From a virus, in the IMG/VR virus record IMGVR_UViG_3300046507_000145, positions 1 to 44,423 of that record: DNA of 44,423 bases. One strand, written 5' to 3'. Within the stretch, counting starts at the first letter, position 1; each line of letters starts with the position of its first letter. Positions 40,061 through 44,297 of the stretch are shown piece by piece. The notes beneath the pieces are model-generated. The model was not told where the DNA came from. It was given only the letters and a program-made list of their open reading frames with translations, and did no database searches. The translations under genes were made by a program, and so were the position numbers.

Positions 40061-40074
40061 TGTGGCGTGCCACA
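40061..40074. repeat. Dyad TGTGGC-GT-GCCACA, copy 2
   Basis: Identical to 1917-1930. It lies 16 bases before the TTGAAA of the candidate early promoter. Confidence 0.5.
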
Positions 40075-40089
40075 AGTAACACTAACCCA

Positions 40090-40119
40090 TTGAAAACATT
40101 GAGCACGAAAGTGGATAAG
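40090..40119 (+). promoter_or_regulatory. Sigma-70-like early promoter overlapping a minus-strand TTATCCAC element
   Basis: TTGAAA (40090-40095) and GATAAG (40114-40119) are 18 bases apart. The -10 overlaps GTGGATAA (40111-40118), the reverse complement of TTATCCAC, so a protein binding the element would block this promoter. The element points leftward, in line with the minus-strand operon ending at 40199. Confidence 0.45.
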
Positions 40120-40198
40120 AGATGCAATGAAGGGCACTAGCGGGCCACTTCGGTGCATCGGCGCGCGCTTAAAGCTGCGAGCGCGAGTGTGCGGGTGT

Positions 40199-40414
40199 CT
40201 AAGTGTTTTCGTCGGTCGCACGCTCGGGGCACGTTGATGGCACGTTGAGTTGCACGCTGCTGGCCGGAGAGCCAGCGCTAGGTGCATCGGGAGTGTCTAC
40301 AAGCGATGCCAGCGCGGCAATGCCACGGAGGAGCACCAAGCGTTGCTCTACGGTGCACCGAGGTGCGACGTCGATTAGCCTAGCGGTCAACATCAGCGCG
40401 ACGTCGGGTGCCAT
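40199..40414 (-). CDS. Second gene of the minus-strand operon, unknown (71 aa)
   Basis: On the minus strand the ATG at 40414 lies one base after the stop of the upstream gene, with GGAAGG 8 bases before it: classic coupling. The product (MAPDVALMLTARLIDVAPRC ... EQRLVLLRGIAALASLVDTP) has an amphipathic helical first half and a Pro/Ser/Thr-rich, probably disordered second half ending ATDENT. No family is recognised. It is one of only two protein genes opposed to the rest of the genome, a position typical of prophage-expressed genes. Function is unknown. Confidence 0.5.
   Translation of the reverse strand: MAPDVALMLTARLIDVAPRCTVEQRLVLLRGIAALASLVDTPDAPSAGSPASSVQLNVPSTCPERATDENT
40351..40360. 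repeat. Palindrome CGGTGCACCG, copy 1
   Basis: A perfect 10-base palindrome inside the minus-strand gene at 40199-40414. It recurs at 42301-42310 and nearly at 40596-40605. Confidence 0.4.
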
Positions 40415-40415
40415 G

Positions 40416-40721
40416 TCATCCGCCTTCCAACGCACACAAGATGCGGATTGAAGCTGCACGATAGTCGGGATTGCTGCGCTGTTGTCGACCAACGATCGCG
40501 GCGTCATCGGGCAGGGGATGGCTCACACCTTCACACGCCATGTTGCGCACGGTGAGCGCTTGCGGTCGCACGCTAGGTGCACTTGAGGTGAGCGGAGGTG
40601 CACCGCTGGGTGTTGCTCGGTTGCCAGCGTTGATCCACGCGCCGCCGCCTAGCGCGATGCCTGCCGTGATTGTCACAAGCGCCGCGATGGTGCCAGCTAG
40701 TTGCTCTTTCGTCATTGCCAT
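40416..40721 (-). CDS. First gene of the minus-strand operon, single-span membrane protein (101 aa)
   Basis: The preferred start is ATG at 40721 (minus), with GGAA 9 bases upstream; the frame is open further. The product begins MAMTKEQLAGTIAALVTITA and has one membrane span (about 9-30). A Pro/Ser-rich linker and a C-terminal part with three cysteines (two visible at NMACEG and ILCALEGG) follow. With an N-in/C-out topology the Cys would be periplasmic. Transcribed against all other phage genes near the probable genome end, it is a good candidate for a prophage-expressed (superinfection exclusion or conversion) protein. This role is inferred from context only. Confidence 0.5.
   Translation of the reverse strand: MAMTKEQLAGTIAALVTITAGIALGGGAWINAGNRATPSGAPPLTSSAPSVRPQALTVRNMACEGVSHPLPDDAAIVGRQQRSNPDYRAASIRILCALEGG
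40576..40605. repeat. AGGTGCACTT / AGGTGCACCG pair
   Basis: Two GGTGCAC-containing elements lie 20 bases apart inside the minus-strand membrane-protein gene. The same two elements occur back to back at 42291-42310. Confidence 0.4.
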
Positions 40722-40936
40722 TGTGCATTTCCGGTTGATCGGAAGGCCTAGCAGACCCTGCGGCCAGGCCAAAAGGGGGTGGGACAACTTTTTTATTTGT
40801 GAGTCCGCTCAGTTGCTTAGCAGCGGTTTGACGTGACCGGCCTAAGATTTTTCGCACATGGGGATTGTTATCCGCAGGTGGATATGATTTAAACCCATTC
40901 AACGGCGCTTCGCCGGAGACACTCGGGAACACGCAA
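40722..40936. promoter_or_regulatory. Divergent control region between minus-strand operon and early genes
   Basis: This 215-base noncoding gap lies between two diverging transcription units. It contains the symmetric dyad at 40868-40885 and a TATGAT (40883) that could be a rightward -10. On the minus strand TTTAAA and TAACAA are separated by 17 bases that contain the dyad. It also has CGGCG-CTT-CGCCG just to the right. This is the expected layout of an immunity region, though neither promoter is strong. Confidence 0.5.
40868..40885. promoter_or_regulatory. Symmetric operator-like dyad between divergent operons
   Basis: Read on the minus strand it is ATATCC-ACCTGC-GGATAA, 15/18 identical to the dyad at 22341. 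It overlaps a TATGAT (rightward) and lies between weak leftward -35 and -10 elements. It is the most operator-like member of the family. Confidence 0.6.
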
Positions 40937-41089
40937 ATGCAGCAAGATGCACACGTCAAGGCCTTCCGAAACAGCCCGCGCGGCTTCGATCTGGCGCTCC
41001 GCGCGATCATGCAAGCGCTCGGCATCAGCGATGCGCAAGCCGGGTGGGAAGATTGGTCCCGCGCTGCTGCTGAAGGCGCTTGGCAGTGA
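40937..41089 (+). CDS. Small early protein (50 aa)
   Basis: ATG 40937 has GGGAAC upstream; the frame is open from 40865, but that part lies over the operator. The product (MQQDAHVKAFRNSPRGFDLA, then AGWEDWSRAAAEGAWQ) is helical and soluble. It is the first rightward gene after the divergent control region, the position of T7 gene 0.3-type host-takeover genes. Its stop overlaps the next start (GTGA). No family is recognised. Confidence 0.6.
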   Translation: MQQDAHVKAFRNSPRGFDLALRAIMQALGISDAQAGWEDWSRAAAEGAWQ

Positions 41090-41160
41090 CTGAGCTGCTA
41101 ATCGCGCTTGCCGGCCTCGCTGCCGTCACCGTCACCCAAATCATCTATTTCTCGCTTTGA
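41086..41160 (+). CDS. Membrane micropeptide (24 aa)
   Basis: GTG 41086 overlaps the previous stop, with GAAGG 9 bases upstream. The whole product, MTELLIALAGLAAVTVTQII followed by YFSL, is a single membrane span. Start-stop overlap and a good ribosome site argue that it is translated. A CTATCCAC element begins at the last base of its stop codon. Functions of such peptides in early phage regions include host membrane or enzyme inhibition, but nothing specific can be said. Confidence 0.5.
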   Translation: MTELLIALAGLAAVTVTQIIYFSL

Positions 41161-41169
41161 TCTATCCAC
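41160..41169 (+). promoter_or_regulatory. Stoperator-like element, copy 14
   Basis: An exact ATCTATCCAC starting at the last base of the TGA of the micropeptide gene and 16 bases before the next ATG. Confidence 0.65.
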
Positions 41170-41184
41170 CTAGGGGTTAAACAC

Positions 41185-41931
41185 ATGAACGGATTTATCT
41201 TCTATCGCGGCCCTTCAATGATCGATGGCGCGCCCATCGTGGCAATCGCTACCGGCATCGCGGGGCGCAAGTCGCGCAACGAAAAGACGGGCGGGGGGCT
41301 CATTCAGACTTGGATTTTGCGGGACGATATGTCGCCCGTCGACGCGGTCAAGACGGGCGCCGATGCTTCCATCTGCGGCGATTGCGTGCACCGCGGTGAC
41401 GGTAACGGCGCGAACCGTTCATGCTACGTCACCGTCTTTCAAGCGCCGCTGGTAGTGTGGAAGTCGGCGCAGCGCGGCCTGTATCCCACCATGACGGCGG
41501 AAGCCGCGGGCGAGTTGCTTGACGGGCGGATGGTGCGCCTTGGCAGCTACGGAGACCCGGCAGCCGTTCCCTTCGAGGTGTGGGACGCCATGCTGGCGCG
41601 CGTCGCGGCAAAGACCGGCTACACACATCAGTGGGACAAGGCGCAATTCGCTGCATTCTCGAAATACTGCATGGCCTCTTGTGACAGCGCTGCGGAACAC
41701 ACGATTGCCAAGGCGCTTGGCTGGCGCACGTTCCGGGTGCGCGCCGCTGGCGAGGCTTTGCAGGCGCGGGAGATTGTTTGCCCGGCATCGAAGGAAGCAG
41801 GCGCCAAGACTAGCTGCGACGCGTGCAAGGCGTGCGGCGGCCAGACAGCCAAGGCGCGCGTTGATATCGCCATCATGGCGCACGGCGCGGCAAGCAAGGT
41901 GAACGCGTTCAACGCCCGAGTTGCGGCCTGA
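41185..41931 (+). CDS. Unknown phage protein with CGDC and CKACGG cysteine clusters (248 aa)
   Basis: ATG 41185 has AGGGG upstream. The protein carries SICGDCVHRGDGNGANRSCY (about 70-95), YCMASCDSAAEH (about 167-178) and SCDACKACGG near the C-terminus. This gives several cysteine pairs able to bind zinc or an iron-sulfur cluster. The opening FYRGPSMIDGAPIVAIATGI and the QTWIL segment are typical of a widespread phage family of unknown function. It is the longest early gene. Its last 12 coding bases plus the following element repeat those at 5914-5934. Confidence 0.8.
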   Translation: MNGFIFYRGPSMIDGAPIVAIATGIAGRKSRNEKTGGGLIQTWILRDDMSPVDAVKTGADASICGDCVHRGDGNGANRSCYVTVFQAPLVVWKSAQRGLYPTMTAEAAGELLDGRMVRLGSYGDPAAVPFEVWDAMLARVAAKTGYTHQWDKAQFAAFSKYCMASCDSAAEHTIAKALGWRTFRVRAAGEALQAREIVCPASKEAGAKTSCDACKACGGQTAKARVDIAIMAHGAASKVNAFNARVAA

Positions 41932-41940
41932 TCTATCCAC
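41931..41940 (+). promoter_or_regulatory. Stoperator-like element, copy 15
   Basis: An exact ATCTATCCAC starting at the last base of the preceding TGA; part of the 21-base repeat shared with 5914-5934. Confidence 0.65.
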
Positions 41941-41974
41941 ACAAGCAATCAACCACCTAATGGAGATGACGCAA

Positions 41975-42277
41975 ATGCCTAACCTTTCTGAAGCCGCCCG
42001 CACCGCTCTCGAAGCCGCCTATGCGACGCGCGGCAAACACAAGGGGCAACTACTCGCCAAGTGCCCACCGTCTCACACGATGGCTGCCGCCGCTTGGCAG
42101 GGCGCAACGCTCGTCTGCAATCCGTTCAAGGCGAGCATTTGCGCGCTGATGTTCATGGGACCGGAGCAGCGCGCAATCTTTGAGGAGGTGAAGGCGCATT
42201 TCGACGCGCTGCCGAAAAAGGACCGCACGGGCGCCGACCGCGACCGCGCTGCACTGGAGCGCTTGGGCGTTTGGTAG
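41975..42277 (+). CDS. Hypothetical early protein (100 aa)
   Basis: ATG 41975 has GGAGA 9 bases upstream; an in-frame ATG at 41960 is less well placed. The product starts MPNLSEAARTALEAAYATRG and is helical. Basic residues follow, then a His/Cys-containing middle (CPPSHTMAAAAWQGATLVCN), and a charged helix EQRAIFEEVKAHFDALPKKD. No family is recognised. The neighbouring GTGCAC repeats lie just after its stop. Confidence 0.65.
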   Translation: MPNLSEAARTALEAAYATRGKHKGQLLAKCPPSHTMAAAAWQGATLVCNPFKASICALMFMGPEQRAIFEEVKAHFDALPKKDRTGADRDRAALERLGVW

Positions 42278-42290
42278 CAGGGCGAAACCT

Positions 42291-42310
42291 AGGTGCACTT
42301 CGGTGCACCG
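42291..42310. repeat. Tandem AGGTGCACTT + CGGTGCACCG
   Basis: Two GGTGCAC elements lie back to back in the 105-base gap between the genes at 41975 and 42383. The same two units occur separately at 40576 and 40351/40596. No CTATCCAC element is in this gap. Confidence 0.5.
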
Positions 42311-42382
42311 ACGGTCTGACCGGTATCGCCGGCACTGATGAAGCCCATCAGCAACTCAAGACGCGAACGACGGAGAGCGATC

Positions 42383-42715
42383 ATGTCTGACAAGTTCACA
42401 ACGAAGCTGGGCAAGACCAGCAAGGCGGGCGAGCGCACCCGCATTTGGATTGAAGGCGCGCGGCTGATCAAGGCCGGCTTCGAGCCGGGGACGCTGTATC
42501 GCCGCAACTGGGACGCTGATGCAGGCCGGCTGACGCTGCGCGTTATCGACCAGACGCATTTCGACGAGCTGGCGCGCGACGAGAAAGGCACCGTGAGCGG
42601 CAAGGGTGCCAAGCCGATTATCGACATCGTCGGCTCACGCGTGCGCGACATGTTCGGCGAGGGCGACACCGTCACCGTCGAATATCACCGCCACGTCATC
42701 CACATCAGCCGCTGA
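42383..42715 (+). CDS. SymE/AbrB-like early protein (110 aa)
   Basis: ATG 42383 has GGAG 10 bases upstream; a longer frame exists from 42338. Residues 14-50 (ERTRIWIEGARLIKAGFEPG, then TLYRRNWDADAGRLTLRVID) follow the SymE-type pattern, in which a strand, an L/I-x-G-x-W/R-L-x-x-A-G-F stretch and a further strand form a swapped-hairpin barrel. A second half (SGKGAKPIIDIVGSRVRDMF...VTVEYHRHVIHIS) is of similar beta character. SymE is a toxin in E. coli; here toxicity is unproven. It may be a host-directed DNA- or RNA-binding early protein. Confidence 0.6.
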   Translation: MSDKFTTKLGKTSKAGERTRIWIEGARLIKAGFEPGTLYRRNWDADAGRLTLRVIDQTHFDELARDEKGTVSGKGAKPIIDIVGSRVRDMFGEGDTVTVEYHRHVIHISR

Positions 42716-42727
42716 AGGCGCGCGTCA
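42712..42727 (+). repeat. 16-base direct repeat, copy 1
   Basis: CTGAAGGCGCGCGTCA spans the stop codon of the gene at 42383 and recurs at 42953-42968 across the next gene's stop. It contains TGA plus the GAAGG ribosome-site-like sequence, so it suggests local duplication of a gene junction. Confidence 0.6.
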
Positions 42728-42737
42728 ACCTATCCAC
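42728..42737 (+). promoter_or_regulatory. Stoperator-like element, copy 16 (ACCTATCCAC)
   Basis: It directly follows the first 16-base repeat and lies 24 bases before the gene at 42762. Confidence 0.55.
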
Positions 42738-42761
42738 ACCTCAATTCAACAGAGCAACACA

Positions 42762-42956
42762 ATGATCGACATTCAGACCATCCACACGGGCAACCTTGTC
42801 GGCTTCCAGCCCAACACTGATGCAGGCCGCGATTGGCTCCGCGAGGAGGTGCAGGCCGAGCCGTGGATGTTCCTCGGCCGCGTTCTCTACGTCGACTGCC
42901 GGCAGGCCAGCGTGCTGGTCGAGGCGGCCATCTGCGACGGCATCATCGTCAACTGA
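42762..42956 (+). CDS. Small early protein (64 aa)
   Basis: ATG 42762 has a weak AGAG ribosome site. The product (MIDIQTIHTGNLVGFQPNTD, then AGRDWLREEVQAEPWMFLG and VLYVDCRQASVLVEAAICDG) mixes strands and helices and is acidic. Small phage proteins with D-A-G-R-x-W-L in this arrangement are common, but their function is not known. The 16-base repeat covers its stop. It is likely part of the early operon driven by host polymerase. Confidence 0.65.
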   Translation: MIDIQTIHTGNLVGFQPNTDAGRDWLREEVQAEPWMFLGRVLYVDCRQASVLVEAAICDGIIVN

Positions 42957-42968
42957 AGGCGCGCGTCA
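42953..42968 (+). repeat. 16-base direct repeat, copy 2
   Basis: Identical to 42712-42727. Here it provides the GAAGG ribosome-site-like sequence for the GTG at 42969. Confidence 0.6.
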
Positions 42969-43136
42969 GTGAACCCGTTTGAAGACGGCTACTACGCGGG
43001 CTTGGTCAACGATCGCGCCAACCCGCACCCGATCTGGAGCCCCGCGTTCACCGCGTGGCACCTCGGCAACCAAGCGGGCCTCACCGTGCACTGCGCGCTG
43101 GTCGAGGCCGTCTATCTCTCACATCTGGAGGACTGA
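42969..43136 (+). CDS. Small early protein (55 aa)
   Basis: GTG 42969 follows GAAGG at 8-10 bases. The product, MNPFEDGYYAGLVNDRANPH followed by PIWSPAFTAWHLGNQAGLTV, is aromatic-rich and has an NPF...W..G pattern. That pattern is common in small proteobacterial and phage proteins in which N-P-Y/F...AW..GW is repeated. It ends with an HLED tail whose CTGGAGGAC makes the ribosome site for the next gene. No function is assigned. Compact packing supports it. Confidence 0.65.
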   Translation: MNPFEDGYYAGLVNDRANPHPIWSPAFTAWHLGNQAGLTVHCALVEAVYLSHLED

Positions 43137-43138
43137 CA

Positions 43139-43231
43139 ATGGATGACGGCACATGGCACGCCGCGTTCACGATCGCGCTGACGCTCGGCGCTGTGGCGTA
43201 CGGCTTCGGCTTCATCGCGAGGTTCATCTAA
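43139..43231 (+). CDS. Membrane micropeptide (30 aa)
   Basis: ATG 43139 has GGAGG upstream and its TAA overlaps the next ATG (TAATG). The product, MDDGTWHAAFTIALTLGAVA followed by YGFGFIARFI, is one membrane span with a short acidic start. The excellent ribosome site and the overlap make it likely to be expressed. It is the second early single-span micropeptide after 41086. Function is unknown. Confidence 0.6.
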   Translation: MDDGTWHAAFTIALTLGAVAYGFGFIARFI

Positions 43232-43419
43232 TGGCAACCGAGTACACCGCAAAGGCGCAACTGCGCATCTATGAGACCAGCACGGCATCTGAAGTCGACG
43301 CCAAGCTGTATCTCGACGGCGGTCTGTCGCTGAAGCAGGGCAGCGATCTGGTCTATCTGTCCGCCGAACAGCTCGCCTTCCTGCGCAACTTCATCACCGA
43401 GGCGCGCGGCAATGTCTGA
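43231..43419 (+). CDS. Small early protein (62 aa)
   Basis: ATG 43231 overlaps the previous TAA, so translation is coupled. The product (MATEYTAKAQLRIYETSTAS, EVDAKLYLDGGLSLKQGSDL, then VYLSAEQLAFLRNFITEA) looks like a short beta-sheet followed by a helix. It is soluble and near neutral. The last 8 bases overlap the next gene. No family is recognised. Confidence 0.68.
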   Translation: MATEYTAKAQLRIYETSTASEVDAKLYLDGGLSLKQGSDLVYLSAEQLAFLRNFITEARGNV

Positions 43420-43618
43420 GCACCAGAGCTGGGACGAATGGATCAACGCAGCGTGCGGCGCTGGTTACAAGGTCGCGTGGCGCGAGGCTCTCGGCGGTTA
43501 CGTCTACATCACACCGAAGGCCTTCCGCCGTGCGCCCGAGGAGCTGGGCTGGTTCACTGAGGAGCGCGCTGCGTGGCGTGCTGCTGCCGGCGCGGCGCGC
43601 TTCCGCGGTGACATCTGA
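43412..43618 (+). CDS. Small early protein (68 aa)
   Basis: ATG 43412 overlaps the previous gene by 8 bases, with GAGG upstream. The product (MSEHQSWDEWINAACGAGYK, VAWREALGGYVYITPKAFRR, then APEELGWFTEERAAWRAAAG) is Trp-rich and basic, and is predicted to be helical with a central strand pair. It is the last gene of the compact early cluster and is followed by TTATCCACA and a hairpin. Function is unknown. Confidence 0.68.
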   Translation: MSEHQSWDEWINAACGAGYKVAWREALGGYVYITPKAFRRAPEELGWFTEERAAWRAAAGAARFRGDI

Positions 43619-43619
43619 C

Positions 43620-43629
43620 GTTTATCCAC
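43620..43629 (+). promoter_or_regulatory. Stoperator-like element, copy 17 (GTTTATCCAC)
   Basis: This copy reads TTATCCACA, which is also the E. coli consensus DnaA box. It lies two bases after the stop of the last early gene. Confidence 0.5.
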
Positions 43630-43657
43630 AGGGCATCGGCCGCGCGCTGGTGCCCTG
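43629..43657 (+). other. Hairpin after the early gene cluster
   Basis: CAGGGCA pairs with TGCCCTG across 15 bases. No U tract is present. It begins at the end of the TTATCCAC element, similar to the hairpin next to the copy at 8465. Confidence 0.5.
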
Positions 43658-43699
43658 CAATAAACGCCAAGACGCATTTCGCATCACCCGAAATCATCA

Positions 43700-43728
43700 T
43701 TGACACTTACGAAACCCCGAAGTAGAAC
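43700..43728 (+). promoter_or_regulatory. Sigma-70 promoter
   Basis: TTGACA (perfect -35, 43700-43705), a 17-base spacer and TAGAAC (-10, 43723-43728). It is the closest match to a host promoter in the window. It points toward the MarR-like gene, tRNA and integrase. Confidence 0.72.
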
Positions 43729-43733
43729 AGGAG

Positions 43734-43870
43734 GTGAACGCGAGAGACCTAAAATCCACGCGTGAGTCCAATGCAGTGCAGCGAAGGACTCACTTGCGGA
43801 TTGTGGCACCCAGGCGAACGCAACTCCGTATGAATACCGGAATTGCATTCCTTCGGTGGATAGCTCGTTG
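43734..43870 (+). ncRNA. Possible structured RNA downstream of the sigma-70 promoter
   Basis: Starting at the expected transcription start there are perfect stems GTGAGTCC/GGACTCAC (43762-43769 with 43786-43793), TTGCG/CGCAA and GGAAT-TGC-ATTCC (43839-43851). No clear gene is present. It may be a leader or a small RNA. Its end is not defined. Confidence 0.45.
43856..43863 (-). promoter_or_regulatory. Leftward CTATCCAC copy
   Basis: The + strand GTGGATAG is the reverse complement of the element. It is the only copy in this region that points against the neighbouring genes, and no leftward gene is known here. Confidence 0.35.
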
Positions 43871-43972
43871 ACCGGTGGAGTCTGCCGTCTTAAGTCTCGC
43901 GTCGTGGCGGCGGCGCCACCAAAAACAGATAGGTCCAAGCGCGCAAATGCGCTGGCAGTGCAGGGCTGTACT

Positions 43973-44245
43973 ATGGAAATCATCTATTTCGACGCGGGTG
44001 TTGTTAGTGTGTTTGCTGGGCGCGAGAACGCGTCAGACTGGGGCGCTAGAATGGCGTCCACCAACGTGGAGCTGTGGCTGGGCAAGACCTACATCTGTGC
44101 CACATTCAATCAACGCAAGTGCACCTCGGCTGCTCGTTTGTTGGCCGTTGCTGCACTCGCATTCACCATCGGCTGGGTTCTCGACCCTCCCGAAGTTGTG
44201 GCTAAGGCGAGCGCGGTGCTCTTTAGCCACTCACAGGACGGATAG
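43973..44245 (+). CDS. Possible small membrane protein (90 aa)
   Basis: ATG 43973 has CAGGG upstream; the frame is open from 43856 but the earlier part is unlikely. The product begins MEIIYFDAGVVSVFAGRENA, has Cys at YICATF and KCTSA, and one membrane span (about 53-68: RLLAVAALAFTIGWVL). It ends SHSQDG. Codon usage (GTT, AGT) differs from neighbours, so this could be a recently acquired gene or a chance frame. It would be transcribed from the promoter at 43700. Confidence 0.4.
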   Translation: MEIIYFDAGVVSVFAGRENASDWGARMASTNVELWLGKTYICATFNQRKCTSAARLLAVAALAFTIGWVLDPPEVVAKASAVLFSHSQDG

Positions 44246-44262
44246 GAGACTGTTAAGGTAGT

Positions 44263-44297
44263 GACCGAAGCGCGGGAGGGCGGCCTCCGTTTCGGTC
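44263..44297 (+). terminator. Terminator-like hairpin before the MarR-like gene
   Basis: GACCGAA pairs with TTCGGTC and encloses GGAGG/CCTCC with a GCGG loop. There is no proper U tract, so function as an intrinsic terminator is uncertain. Confidence 0.45.

Larger units (their letters stand above)
39561..40198. other. Noncoding region after terL, probable site of the physical genome ends
   Basis: This 638-base region has no convincing gene. It holds an 11-bp perfect stem (39609-39619 with 39662-39672), phage promoter P6, GTGCAC-containing repeats (39869-39889), the second TGTGGC-GT-GCCACA dyad and a sigma-70-like promoter. In T7 the corresponding place, after gene 19, holds phi-OR, the right end and the terminal repeat. 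By analogy the concatemer junction should lie here or in the next kilobase. No direct terminal repeat is visible because the assembly collapses it. Confidence 0.6.
43619..43972 (+). promoter_or_regulatory. Noncoding region after the early cluster
   Basis: This 354-base gap has no convincing gene. It holds a TTATCCACA element (43621), a hairpin (43629-43657), the best sigma-70 promoter of the window (43700) and a run of strong RNA stems (43734-43870). A leftward CTATCCAC copy lies at 43863-43856. A leaderless GTG frame at 43734 is possible but weak. Confidence 0.55.

Noticed and set aside
43620-43629. Reading all CTATCCAC elements as DnaA boxes forming a replication origin
   Set aside because: Only one plus-strand intergenic copy matches TTATCCACA exactly. 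The copies are spread singly across the genome at gene ends and not clustered with an AT-rich region; kept only as an alternative for binding.
43734-43871. Leaderless GTG frame directly at the predicted transcription start
   Set aside because: The reading frame is about 45 codons of basic low-information sequence and coincides with RNA stems, so a noncoding leader is more likely.
43684-43983. 99-codon minus-strand frame in the leader before the regulator
   Set aside because: It lies over the sigma-70 promoter and the hairpins, and neither ribosome site nor domain supports it.
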